From positions 1 to 7,030 of the forward strand of contig CAIKXW010000291.1 in assembly GCA_903831485.1 (NCBI GenBank): DNA of 7,030 bases, given 5' to 3'. Positions 1 through 5,549 of this stretch are shown piece after piece. The position numbers and the translations under genes were made by a program. The number at the start of each line of letters is the position of its first letter. Positions within the stretch are counted from its first letter, which is position 1. Origin of the DNA: an uncultured Alphaproteobacteria bacterium. GTDB lineage: Bacteria; Pseudomonadota; Alphaproteobacteria; Caulobacterales; Hyphomonadaceae. Under the pieces are notes generated by a model. That model was not told where the DNA came from. It saw only the letters and a list, made by a program, of their open reading frames with translations, and did no database searches.

Positions 1-432
1 GCGCGCGCCGATGAGGATGTACATGGTGGCGTCGCCGCCATCATCGAGGATCATGTTGGTGAAGCCGCCATCCGGCCACTGGAAGATCTTGTCGGTGTAG
101 TCCCAGTACTCTTCGAGGCTCTCGCCCTTCACGGCGAAGACGGGGACGCCGGCCTTGGCGATGGCGGCGGCTGCGTGGTCCTGCGTCGAGAAGATGTTGC
201 ACGAGGCCCAGCGGACCTGGGCGCCGAGATGCGTCAGCGTTTCGATCAGCACGCCGGTCTGGATCGTCATGTGGAGCGAGCCGGTGATGCGCGCGCCCTT
301 CAGCGGCTGCGCCTTGCCGTATTCGGCGCGGGTGGACATGAGGCCGGGCATTTCGGTTTCGGCGATCACGAGTTCCTTGCGGCCGTAATCGGCGAGGGAA
401 ATGTCCGCCACCTTGAAATCGTCGAACGCCAT
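1..432 (-). CDS. ahcY: Adenosylhomocysteinase (SAH hydrolase), N-terminal part, cut by window edge
   Basis: Cytosolic enzyme that reversibly splits S-adenosylhomocysteine into adenosine and homocysteine, removing the product inhibitor of methyltransferases. The reverse strand from the ATG at 430-432 gives 144 uninterrupted codons to the window edge, about a third of the usual ~465 residues. Family signatures seen: [11 protein letters not shown] (residues 47-56, with substrate-region His54 and Thr56), [18 protein letters not shown] (75-92, including Asp85), and DDGGDAT (130-136). The segment around residues 103-122 ([10 protein letters not shown]...WPDGG) matches the bacterial form of the enzyme. 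The start is supported by a good ribosome site (TGAGGAG, spacing about 8) and by the [15 protein letters not shown]-terminus. In rhizobia ahcY follows the HPr gene of the chvI-chvG-PTS cluster, as here, except that an opposite-strand gene intervenes. The NAD-binding domain lies outside the window. Confidence 0.97.
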   Translation of the reverse strand, partial: MAFDDFKVADISLADYGRKELVIAETEMPGLMSTRAEYGKAQPLKGARITGSLHMTIQTGVLIETLTHLGAQVRWASCNIFSTQDHAAAAIAKAGVPVFAVKGESLEEYWDYTDKIFQWPDGGFTNMILDDGGDATMYILIGAR

Positions 433-478
433 CACCGCACTCCTCAGCTTGTTTCGGGGCTTTTTCGTCTGTGCGGGG

Positions 479-507
479 CGTGTAGCAGAGCGCCGCGCGC
501 CCGGCAA
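479..507 (-). promoter_or_regulatory. Candidate ahcY promoter
   Basis: On the minus strand TTGCCG (502-507) and TACACG (479-484) are separated by 17 bp, an acceptable spacing for a housekeeping-type promoter, and lie about 46 bp upstream of the ahcY start codon. The outer edge of the -35 hexamer overlaps the palindrome at 506-535, so a protein bound there could block RNA polymerase. The -10 hexamer is weak, and the TA-rich palindrome itself could supply another -10, so this is a suggestion only. Confidence 0.4.
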
Positions 508-535
508 ATCATATAAGGATATCTTTATATGATTT
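506..535. promoter_or_regulatory. 30-bp AT-rich palindrome, probable operator for ahcY
   Basis: A 30-bp inverted repeat centred on GATATC (518-523), with 14 of 15 base pairs symmetric; the only mismatch is 517/524. Each arm reads AAATCATATAA. It stands out sharply in otherwise GC-rich DNA. It lies 73 bp upstream of the ahcY start and touches the candidate -35. From memory, motifs of the form ATATAAAGATATCTTTATAT occur upstream of methionine-cycle genes in alphaproteobacteria and are attributed to SahR, an ArsR-family SAH-responsive regulator. The position before ahcY fits that assignment. I could not check a motif database, and no regulator gene is present here. It could also affect the divergent EF-hand gene. 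Confidence 0.7.
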
Positions 536-690
536 CGGAAGGCGGCCGAAAAGGCGTCGATGCGCCCTGACTTTGTCGCCATCGGCAACCCATCTCTCTG
601 CATCGAAAGGTTGCGCTGCCTGTTGCCTTGGGGCCACAGTCCGCACCCGCGCTGCCGCCAGGCGCTGCGGAAACCGTGTGAGGTAATCGA

Positions 691-1263
691 ATGCCTGGGA
701 TGCCGTTTCGCGTGGGTCTTGTCCTCGCCGCCTTCAGTCTTTCCACGGCGCCTGCGCTTGCACAGGACGTGGACACGATCGACCGGATCACGGGGCAGGT
801 CTCGCCGAGCGGGGCGCCCCGCGCGCCGGATGGCGTGAAGGTGGTGGCGCCCGGCGCGCTCGTCTTCGCCCGCTTCGACGCCGATCTCGATGGCAAGATC
901 ACGGAGGCAGAGATTGAGGCCGGGGCGACGCTGGCCTTCGCAGCGGCGGACGCCAATGGCGACCAGCAGATCACCGGCTTCGAGCAGACCGACTGGGCGG
1001 CCCGGATGGGAAATCCGTCCGACCTGATGGCCAATGCGATGACGTTCGACATCGATCTCGACAGGTCTGTGACGCGCGCGGAGTTCACGGCCGGGCTCAA
1101 GCGGATCGCCGGTCAGGTTCAGCCGAATGGCGATCTGACCTTCGCGGACCTGCTGCAGCCGCTGTCGCGTGTGAACCAGCAGGCTCAGCAGCAGGGGCAG
1201 GGGCCGGGCTGGGGTACGGTGCGTGGACGCGGCACGGCGCCAACGGATGGCGGGGGGCGGTAG
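691..1263 (+). CDS. Secreted EF-hand calcium-binding protein
   Basis: A 190-residue protein of unknown specific role, predicted to be exported and to bind Ca2+. Residues 1-24 form a Sec signal peptide: Arg7, a hydrophobic core, then cleavage after ALA before Gln25. Three 12-residue EF loops have acidic or polar residues at ligand positions 1, 3, 5 and 12: [12 protein letters not shown] (63-74), [12 protein letters not shown] (87-98) and [12 protein letters not shown] (120-131). A fourth, degenerate loop lies near [10 protein letters not shown] (145-154). The C-terminal tail is rich in Gln then Gly/Arg (163-190). The start is supported by GAGG at 680-683, 7 bases upstream; Met4 at 700 is an alternative. 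The gene is convergent with HPr (43 bp between stops) and divergent from ahcY. The long opposite-strand frame over it shows no family motifs. Confidence 0.88.
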   Translation: MPGMPFRVGLVLAAFSLSTAPALAQDVDTIDRITGQVSPSGAPRAPDGVKVVAPGALVFARFDADLDGKITEAEIEAGATLAFAAADANGDQQITGFEQTDWAARMGNPSDLMANAMTFDIDLDRSVTRAEFTAGLKRIAGQVQPNGDLTFADLLQPLSRVNQQAQQQGQGPGWGTVRGRGTAPTDGGGR

Positions 1264-1306
1264 TCTCTGGACTGCGATTACGCGGGCGTGCTCACTGACG
1301 GCGCGG

Positions 1307-1585
1307 TTATTCCCGCTCGTCGAACCTGCGGCCGATCAGGTCGCACACAGCGTCGAGGGCTTCGCGGGCCTGCGGCCCTTCGGCGTCAACTTCGATTGTC
1401 TGACCGAAGCGGGCGCCGAGCATCAGGAGGTCCATGATCGAGGCGGCGCTTGCGGACATGCCGTCATAGCGCACGGTGATCTTGGCATCGAACTTCGAGG
1501 CCTCGCGCGCGAATGCGGCGGAGGCGCGTGCATGAAGCCCGCGCTGGTTCACGAGCTCTGCGCTGCGTGACCACGTCTCAGTCAT
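1307..1585 (-). CDS. ptsH: HPr-family phosphocarrier protein
   Basis: A 92-residue cytosolic phosphocarrier that takes phosphate from enzyme I at a histidine and passes it to EIIA proteins; in alphaproteobacteria this branch is mostly regulatory. The active-site motif NQRGLHARA puts the phospho-histidine at His18. The second signature, [12 protein letters not shown], places Ser49 at the position of the HprK-modified Ser46 of other HPr proteins. Length is normal for the family. The chosen ATG lies 13 bases past the manX-type gene's stop; no strong Shine-Dalgarno is visible, so translation may be coupled to that gene. The frame stays open upstream to 1708, but that stretch overlaps manX and is not HPr-like. 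It is the last gene of the chvI-chvG-EIIA-HPr block. The serine is kept although hprK is absent from its normal place. Confidence 0.95.
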   Translation of the reverse strand: MTETWSRSAELVNQRGLHARASAAFAREASKFDAKITVRYDGMSASAASIMDLLMLGARFGQTIEVDAEGPQAREALDAVCDLIGRRFDERE

Positions 1586-1598
1586 GTGGGTTGGCCGC

Positions 1599-2003
1599 TC
1601 ATCCGGCTCGCTGCAGCAGGGCGGAGGCGACGGAGATATACTTGCGGCCGGCTTCCTGAGCGGCGAGGGCGGCCTCCGCAAGGGCGAGCCTGCTGCGTAC
1701 CTCTGCAAGCTTGATCAGCATGGGCAGGTTCACGCCGGCGATGACTTCGATCTTTGCCCCGCCCATGACGGAGATGGCGAGGTTGGACGGCGTGCCGCCG
1801 AACATGTCGGTGAGAATGACGACGCCTGCGCCGGTGTCGGTGGCCTTTGCGGCGGCGATGATTTCGCGGCGTCTCATGTCCATGTCGTCGTCAGGGCCTA
1901 TGCAGATTGCGCTGACATTTTCGAGAGGCCCGACGACGTGCTCGGCGGCGGAGATGAACTCCTCGGCCAACCGGCCGTGTGTGACCACGACCAATCCGAT
2001 CAT
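1599..2003 (-). CDS. manX: PTS EIIA component, mannose/fructose (EIIA-Man) family
   Basis: A 134-residue cytosolic EIIA domain that accepts phosphate from HPr. The N-terminal MIGLVVVTHGRLAEEF carries the phosphorylatable histidine at His9, and TDMFGGTPSN (about residues 65-74) is the family's conserved loop. Length equals a stand-alone EIIA-Man domain, with no EIIB, EIIC or EIID genes nearby. This is typical of the incomplete alphaproteobacterial PTS, where the protein is thought to regulate rather than import sugar. The ATG at 2001-2003 has GGGAG 8 bases upstream; the frame extends to 2123, but that part overlaps the end of chvG and lacks family sequence. It starts 67 bp after the chvG stop and runs into HPr with a 13-bp gap, so it is probably co-transcribed. 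Symbol assigned by family. Confidence 0.93.
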   Translation of the reverse strand: MIGLVVVTHGRLAEEFISAAEHVVGPLENVSAICIGPDDDMDMRRREIIAAAKATDTGAGVVILTDMFGGTPSNLAISVMGGAKIEVIAGVNLPMLIKLAEVRSRLALAEAALAAQEAGRKYISVASALLQRAG

Positions 2004-2070
2004 AGGAAGCACTCCCGCTCTTTCCAGCAAACCATCGTGAGGACTCGTTTGTTCCGCGGTCAATAGTGAT

Positions 2071-3747
2071 TCAGATATCCAGCGGCGCCGGGGGCAGTTC
2101 CACCACGAAACGCGCGCCTGCAATGTGGCCGTCGATCATCCGGTTTTCGGCCCAGACGGAACCCCTGTGCGTCTCCGTGATCTGACGCACGATAGAAAGG
2201 CCCAAACCTGAATTATTCCCGAACTTCGTGCCGACCGGTCGGTCGGTGTAGAAACGCTGGAAGATCTTCTCGAGCTTGTCGGGCGGAATGCCGGGGCCCT
2301 GGTCCTCGACCACGAGGCGGACCATGGGGCCGCGGGGCGAGCTGACATTCGTGAGTGTAACGGTCACTTCGCCGCCCGGCGGAGAGAAGGAGCGTGCATT
2401 CTCGACGAGGTTGCGCAGCACCTGTCCGAGCGGACCCTCGCGGCCCATCACGTCGGTGGCGCCTCCCGGCGATGCGACGAGTTTCACGCGCGCATCCGTC
2501 TCGCGCGCCGTGTCGGCATAGATCGAGACGATGTCTTCCAGCAGCTTGCGAAGATCGACCCGCGACAGCTTTTCGCGGACGATCTCGGCTTCGAGGCGCG
2601 ACAGGTTGGAAATGTCCGAGATCAGGCGATCGAGGCGAACGACATCGCGGGCGATGACGTTCATCATCTTCTCTTTTGCAGCGGGGTCCTTCACCGTCTG
2701 GGCCGTCTCGACGGCGGAGCGGATCGAGGTGAGGGGATTCTTGAGTTCGTGGGCGACGTCGGCGGCGAAGCGCTCGTTCTCCTGGATGCGGTCGTAGAGC
2801 GAGGAGGTCATCGCCTCCATCGCGCGCGAGAGATCGCCGATCTCGTCCTTGCGGCTGTGCAGCTTCCCGAGATTGAGCTTCTGCGAGACGCCCATGGTGA
2901 CGCGATCGGAAGCGATGGCGAGGCGGCGCAGCGGCCGCGCGATGCCCAGCGTCAGGAGGGTCGCCGTGATGATGGAAACGAGGATCGCGACGATGATGAG
3001 CGGGATCAGGGCGGCGCGTTCGGCTGCGATGATCTCCGAGACGTCGCTCGTCTCGATGGTGAGCGTGCCGACGACACGCAGAACTTTCTCGATCGGCATG
3101 GTGACGGACAGGACGCGCTCGGCCTGATCGTTGAAGCGTTCGGAGAAAACGCCTTCGCCTTCCACCGCGCGGGCCACTTCCTCGTCGAGTGTAAGCACTT
3201 CGGCGATGGGCGGCCGGCCGGGGGAGCTGACGGATTCGAAGGTGCGGTTGATCGAGCGCACCGTGTCGAGCCATGTGCGTTCGAGCCAGCTGGGCTCGCG
3301 CAGGGGCGGCAGGTCGCGCTGGTTGATGACGTCCTTCAGCAGACGCGTGTCGGCGACGATCTGCTTCTGCGGGTCGTGCACGATGATCCGCGTCGCCTTG
3401 GTCAGCGGCATCGCAGTGAGCTGGCGGAAGACTTCGTCGAGATCGAGGGCGACCGGCTCTTCGGTTGTTGCGTTGTCGGTCATGAAGGAGGAGATAAGCT
3501 GGCTCATCTCCTCAAGGCTGGCCTTGCGGGCGTTGACGAGGCTGGCGCGGACCTCGTTCAGCACAAGCGCGCCGGCGATGAGGATGATCAGGCCTGCGAA
3601 GTTGGACGCGAGGATCAGCCGCGCAATCGGAGACCACAGCAGCGAGCGCGCTTTGCGCGGCGTAGTCCGCAAGCTCCTGTCTGGCCTCGAAGCCTTCTCT
3701 GGCTTCGCAGCCTTGTCGGGCCTCGTCCCTTTGTCTGGCCTGGTCAC
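2071..3747 (-). CDS. chvG: ChvG-type membrane sensor histidine kinase
   Basis: A 558-residue inner-membrane kinase, partner of the adjacent ChvI. ChvG/ExoS kinases respond to acidity and envelope state and in rhizobia are held in check by periplasmic ExoR. Order: charged repeat tail (1-24), transmembrane helix 1 (about 41-63), periplasmic sensor domain (about 64-245), transmembrane helix 2 (about 246-268), HAMP, HisKA with phospho-His333 in FAADVAHELKNPLTSIR, and an ATPase domain with N box (NLVENARSFSPPGG, about 446-459), G1 (VEDQGPGIPP, 480-489) and G2 (NNSGLGLSIV, 511-520). No ATG exists between the chvI stop and helix 1. I chose GTG at 3747; the in-frame CTG at 3774 would overlap the chvI stop and add 9 residues. 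The longer open frame to 4020 is out-of-frame chvI. Intact kinase. Confidence 0.95.
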   Translation of the reverse strand: MTRPDKGTRPDKAAKPEKASRPDRSLRTTPRKARSLLWSPIARLILASNFAGLIILIAGALVLNEVRASLVNARKASLEEMSQLISSFMTDNATTEEPVALDLDEVFRQLTAMPLTKATRIIVHDPQKQIVADTRLLKDVINQRDLPPLREPSWLERTWLDTVRSINRTFESVSSPGRPPIAEVLTLDEEVARAVEGEGVFSERFNDQAERVLSVTMPIEKVLRVVGTLTIETSDVSEIIAAERAALIPLIIVAILVSIITATLLTLGIARPLRRLAIASDRVTMGVSQKLNLGKLHSRKDEIGDLSRAMEAMTSSLYDRIQENERFAADVAHELKNPLTSIRSAVETAQTVKDPAAKEKMMNVIARDVVRLDRLISDISNLSRLEAEIVREKLSRVDLRKLLEDIVSIYADTARETDARVKLVASPGGATDVMGREGPLGQVLRNLVENARSFSPPGGEVTVTLTNVSSPRGPMVRLVVEDQGPGIPPDKLEKIFQRFYTDRPVGTKFGNNSGLGLSIVRQITETHRGSVWAENRMIDGHIAGARFVVELPPAPLDI

Positions 3748-3759
3748 GGTGTCTGGCCT
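3670..3759 (-). repeat. Five-copy 18-bp tandem repeat at the chvG 5' end
   Basis: Read on the minus strand, five consecutive 18-bp units from 3759 down to 3670 follow the pattern AGGCCAGACAAAGGGACG with drift. In frame they encode a six-residue unit of consensus [R/K]-P-[D/E]-K-x-x (second unit RPDKGT). The proposed GTG start lies within the first unit, so about 4.3 units are translated. The unit length keeps the reading frame, so copy-number change would lengthen or shorten the cytoplasmic tail without breaking the kinase. The divergence between units suggests the array is not freshly amplified. Confidence 0.85.
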
Positions 3760-3770
3760 GCCTGATGTGT

Positions 3771-4466
3771 TCAGGCTTCCTTGTAGCGATAGCCCACGCC
3801 GTACAGCGTCTCGATGCCGTCGAAATTGTCGTCGAGGTCCCTGAACTTCTTCCGCAGACGCTTGATATGGCTGTCGATGGTGCGGTCGTCGACATAGACC
3901 TGGTCGTCGTAGGCGGCGTCCATCAGCTGGTCGCGGCTCTTCACATAGCCGGGGCGCTGGGCGAGGGCCTGCAGGATCAGGAATTCGGTGACGGTCAGGC
4001 GCACGATCTTGCCGTCCCACTGGCAGGCGTGGCGGTTGGGATCGAGCGTCAGGCGGCCGCGGACGATCGGCTTCTTGTCGCCGTCCTCGGGCGTCGCGGA
4101 GGCGCCGCGCGACCGGCGCAGGATGGCCTTCACACGTTCGGCCAGCAGCCGGGTGGAGCAGGGCTTCCGGATGAAATCGTCGGCGCCGATGTTGAAGCCG
4201 ACAACCTCATCGATTTCGTCGTCCTTCGAGGTGAGGAAGATGGCGGGCAGGTTGGAGGTCTGGCGCAGCTTCCGCAGCAGTTCCATGCCGTCCATCTTCG
4301 GCATCTTCACGTCGAGGATGGCGATGTCCGGGGGGTTCTCCGACAGGCCGGCGAGGGCGGCGGCGCCGTCATGATAGGCGCGGACCTGGTAACCTTCCGC
4401 CTCAAAGAAGACCTTGAGCGATTCAACGATGTTCTCGTCGTCATCGACGAGGGCGATGGTAGCCAT
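3771..4466 (-). CDS. chvI: ChvI-type OmpR-family response regulator
   Basis: A 231-residue DNA-binding regulator phosphorylated by ChvG. Receiver domain (1 to about 118): acidic pocket VDDDEN (7-12), phospho-acceptor Asp52 in [12 protein letters not shown], Thr79 in FLTS, and Lys101. A winged-helix effector domain (about 132-231) has [17 protein letters not shown], then [10 protein letters not shown], then the recognition-helix region [16 protein letters not shown], ending GVGYRYKEA. The residue after Lys101-Pro is Cys rather than the usual Phe. The ATG at 4464-4466 is set by a strong GAGGAG (4474-4479) 7 bases away; the frame's extension to 4631 crosses the promoter region. It is the first gene of the minus-strand block, with chvG starting within 25 bases after its stop, so the two are surely co-transcribed. 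In rhizobia ChvI controls exopolysaccharide, motility and acid-response genes; targets here are unknown. Confidence 0.96.
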   Translation of the reverse strand: MATIALVDDDENIVESLKVFFEAEGYQVRAYHDGAAALAGLSENPPDIAILDVKMPKMDGMELLRKLRQTSNLPAIFLTSKDDEIDEVVGFNIGADDFIRKPCSTRLLAERVKAILRRSRGASATPEDGDKKPIVRGRLTLDPNRHACQWDGKIVRLTVTEFLILQALAQRPGYVKSRDQLMDAAYDDQVYVDDRTIDSHIKRLRKKFRDLDDNFDGIETLYGVGYRYKEA

Positions 4467-4523
4467 ACCGGATCTCCTCACGGCCTGACCTGAGCAGGAA
4501 ATGGCCGCCGCGCTGCACTGCGC

Positions 4524-4553
4524 CATAATCGGGGTGTGCGGGCGCAAGGGCAA
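4524..4553 (-). promoter_or_regulatory. Possible chvI promoter
   Basis: On the minus strand TTGCCC (4548-4553) and ATTATG (4524-4529) are 18 bp apart, ending about 57 bp upstream of the chvI start. The hexamers match consensus only partly; this is the best pair I could find by eye in the intergenic region. Confidence 0.3.
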
Positions 4554-4582
4554 GTACCCTGAATCTGCGATGAAACCGCTTT

Positions 4583-4595
4583 TTCCGGCCCGGAA
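4583..4595. repeat. Short perfect inverted repeat in the divergent region
   Basis: TTCCGG and CCGGAA separated by one base form a perfect 6-bp dyad midway between chvI and the MipZ-like gene. No T-run follows the dyad on either strand, so a terminator is unlikely; a regulator site is possible but unproven. A 6-bp dyad in GC-rich DNA may also be chance. Confidence 0.35.
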
Positions 4596-4662
4596 GCTCA
4601 TCTGGCACGCGAATTGAAACACCCCTGCCACGGGAAGTCGCGGACGTTAGGTGGAGAGTTCC

Positions 4663-5460
4663 ATGCAGGTGGTAACCATTGGAGGCTTCAAGGGCGGCAC
4701 GGGGAAAACGACCCTGGCCTGCCTGCTGGGCGTCGCGGCGACCAAGAACGGGCTGCGGACGGCCTGCGTCGACCTCGACCGTAACACGCGCAACCTGTCC
4801 AGTTTTCTGACGCTTCGGCGGGCCTCCAAGCTGGAATGCCCCGATCACGTCATGCTGATGGATACCGAAGAAGAGAGCCGCACCAATGCCCGCCCGAAAC
4901 ATGCCGGCCGGCTGGAGCCGCTGGTTCGTCTCGCGGCGATGGACGGCTATGATCTGATGATCATCGATACCTCGTCCGGCAACCTGTCGGACGTTTACGA
5001 GGCTCATCTTCTGGCCGACCTGATCCTGACGCCGATGAACGAGAGCCCGGCCGACATGCATGGGCTGTTCACCAAGGCCGGCGCGCCCGCTGCGCCGCGC
5101 ATCAACTATCGCGAGATGATCGACACGGTGCGCTTCGACCGCCGTCGCGCGGGTCTTGCTGTGCAACGCTGGCACGTCGTGCTGAACCGCGTTTCGGGGC
5201 TGGCCAGCCGGATTTCCAACACGGTCAACCAGCGCGTGGCCGCGATCGCCGCTGAGGTCGGCTTCGAGCCGACCCGGAGCCTGCGCGATCGCGTTGTTCA
5301 CCGCGCGATTGGTCTTGATGGCCGCACCGTGTTCGACATGCCCACTGATGGAAAGCTGACCATGAGCGAGCTTGCCGGCCGCTCGGAAGTGCGGGCGCTG
5401 CTGATGCTTCTCAACACGACGCCGGAGCAGGTGGTTTCGGAACAGAAGATGGCGGCCTGA
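4663..5460 (+). CDS. MipZ/ParA-family P-loop ATPase
   Basis: A 265-residue cytosolic ATPase of the MinD/ParA superfamily, closest by eye to MipZ, the protein that binds ParB near the origin and keeps FtsZ rings away from poles. Residues 3-17 carry the deviant Walker A (GGFKGGTGKTT, signature Lys10 and catalytic-loop Lys15), followed by VDLDRNTRNLSSFL and Walker B LMIIDTSSG. MipZ-like stretches include LTPMNESPADMHGLF, WHVVLNRVSGLASRISNTVNQRV, the C-terminal FDMPTDGKLTMSELAGRSEVRALLMLL, and the overall length. ATG 4663 is preferred over GTG 4651 because GGAG at 4653-4656 sits 6 bases before it. It is divergent from chvI and not near parAB in this window, so it may be a paralogue rather than the main MipZ. 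A general ParA-like role is the alternative. Confidence 0.88.
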   Translation: MQVVTIGGFKGGTGKTTLACLLGVAATKNGLRTACVDLDRNTRNLSSFLTLRRASKLECPDHVMLMDTEEESRTNARPKHAGRLEPLVRLAAMDGYDLMIIDTSSGNLSDVYEAHLLADLILTPMNESPADMHGLFTKAGAPAAPRINYREMIDTVRFDRRRAGLAVQRWHVVLNRVSGLASRISNTVNQRVAAIAAEVGFEPTRSLRDRVVHRAIGLDGRTVFDMPTDGKLTMSELAGRSEVRALLMLLNTTPEQVVSEQKMAA

Positions 5461-5549
5461 GGCGGGGTTTCCGGGGCCTCAAAATCGGACTCGGAACTGT
5501 CGCATCCGTCGACTAGGTTCCCCGCAATTCCAAGGCGGGAGCCCTCACC
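5461..5549. other. Intergenic gap before the phosphatase gene
   Basis: This 89-bp gap between two plus-strand genes holds the phosphatase ribosome site (GGGAG, 8 bases before its ATG). I found no clear terminator hairpin with a T-run. CTGTCGC then GTCGAC near 5497-5513 faintly recalls a Pho box, but the repeat period is 9, not 11, so I do not call one. Confidence 0.5.

Larger units (their letters stand above)
4467..4662. promoter_or_regulatory. Divergent control region between chvI and the MipZ-like gene
   Basis: This 196-bp non-coding stretch must hold the promoters of both divergent genes. Visible elements are the chvI ribosome site (4474-4479), a possible chvI promoter (4524-4553), a GANTC site (4561-4565), a 13-bp inverted repeat (4583-4595), and the GGAG ribosome site of the MipZ-like gene (4653-4656). 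I could not identify a convincing -35/-10 pair for the plus-strand gene; TTGAAA at 4614-4619 lacks a well-placed -10. Confidence 0.6.

Noticed and set aside
433..505. SAM/SAH riboswitch in the ahcY leader
   Set aside because: The leader after the candidate promoter is only about 45 bases and shows no recognisable riboswitch core or stable multi-stem fold by eye.
525..1100. Minus-strand 191-codon frame opposite the EF-hand gene
   Set aside because: Ser/Ala/Arg-rich, no motifs; the plus strand has a signal peptide, a ribosome site and three EF loops.
1264..1306. Bidirectional terminator between the convergent EF-hand and HPr genes
   Set aside because: Only scattered GC-rich partial complementarity; no compact hairpin with a T-run on either strand.
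2213..3274. Minus-strand 353-codon frame inside chvG
   Set aside because: Same strand, shifted frame, Arg-rich and low complexity; chvG's own frame carries the conserved domains.
2749..3765. Long plus-strand open frame (338 codons) opposite chvG
   Set aside because: It lies wholly antisense to a kinase with all catalytic boxes; its composition is the Asp/Gly/Arg-rich pattern of GC-rich coding shadow and no family motif is seen.
4441..5301. Minus-strand 286-codon frame opposite the MipZ-like gene
   Set aside because: Antisense to a gene with Walker motifs; it would also overlap the start of chvI and has no recognisable domain.
5497..5513. Pho-box-like sequence upstream of the phosphatase
   Set aside because: The two half-repeats have a 9-bp period instead of 11 and poor identity to the consensus, so it was not called.
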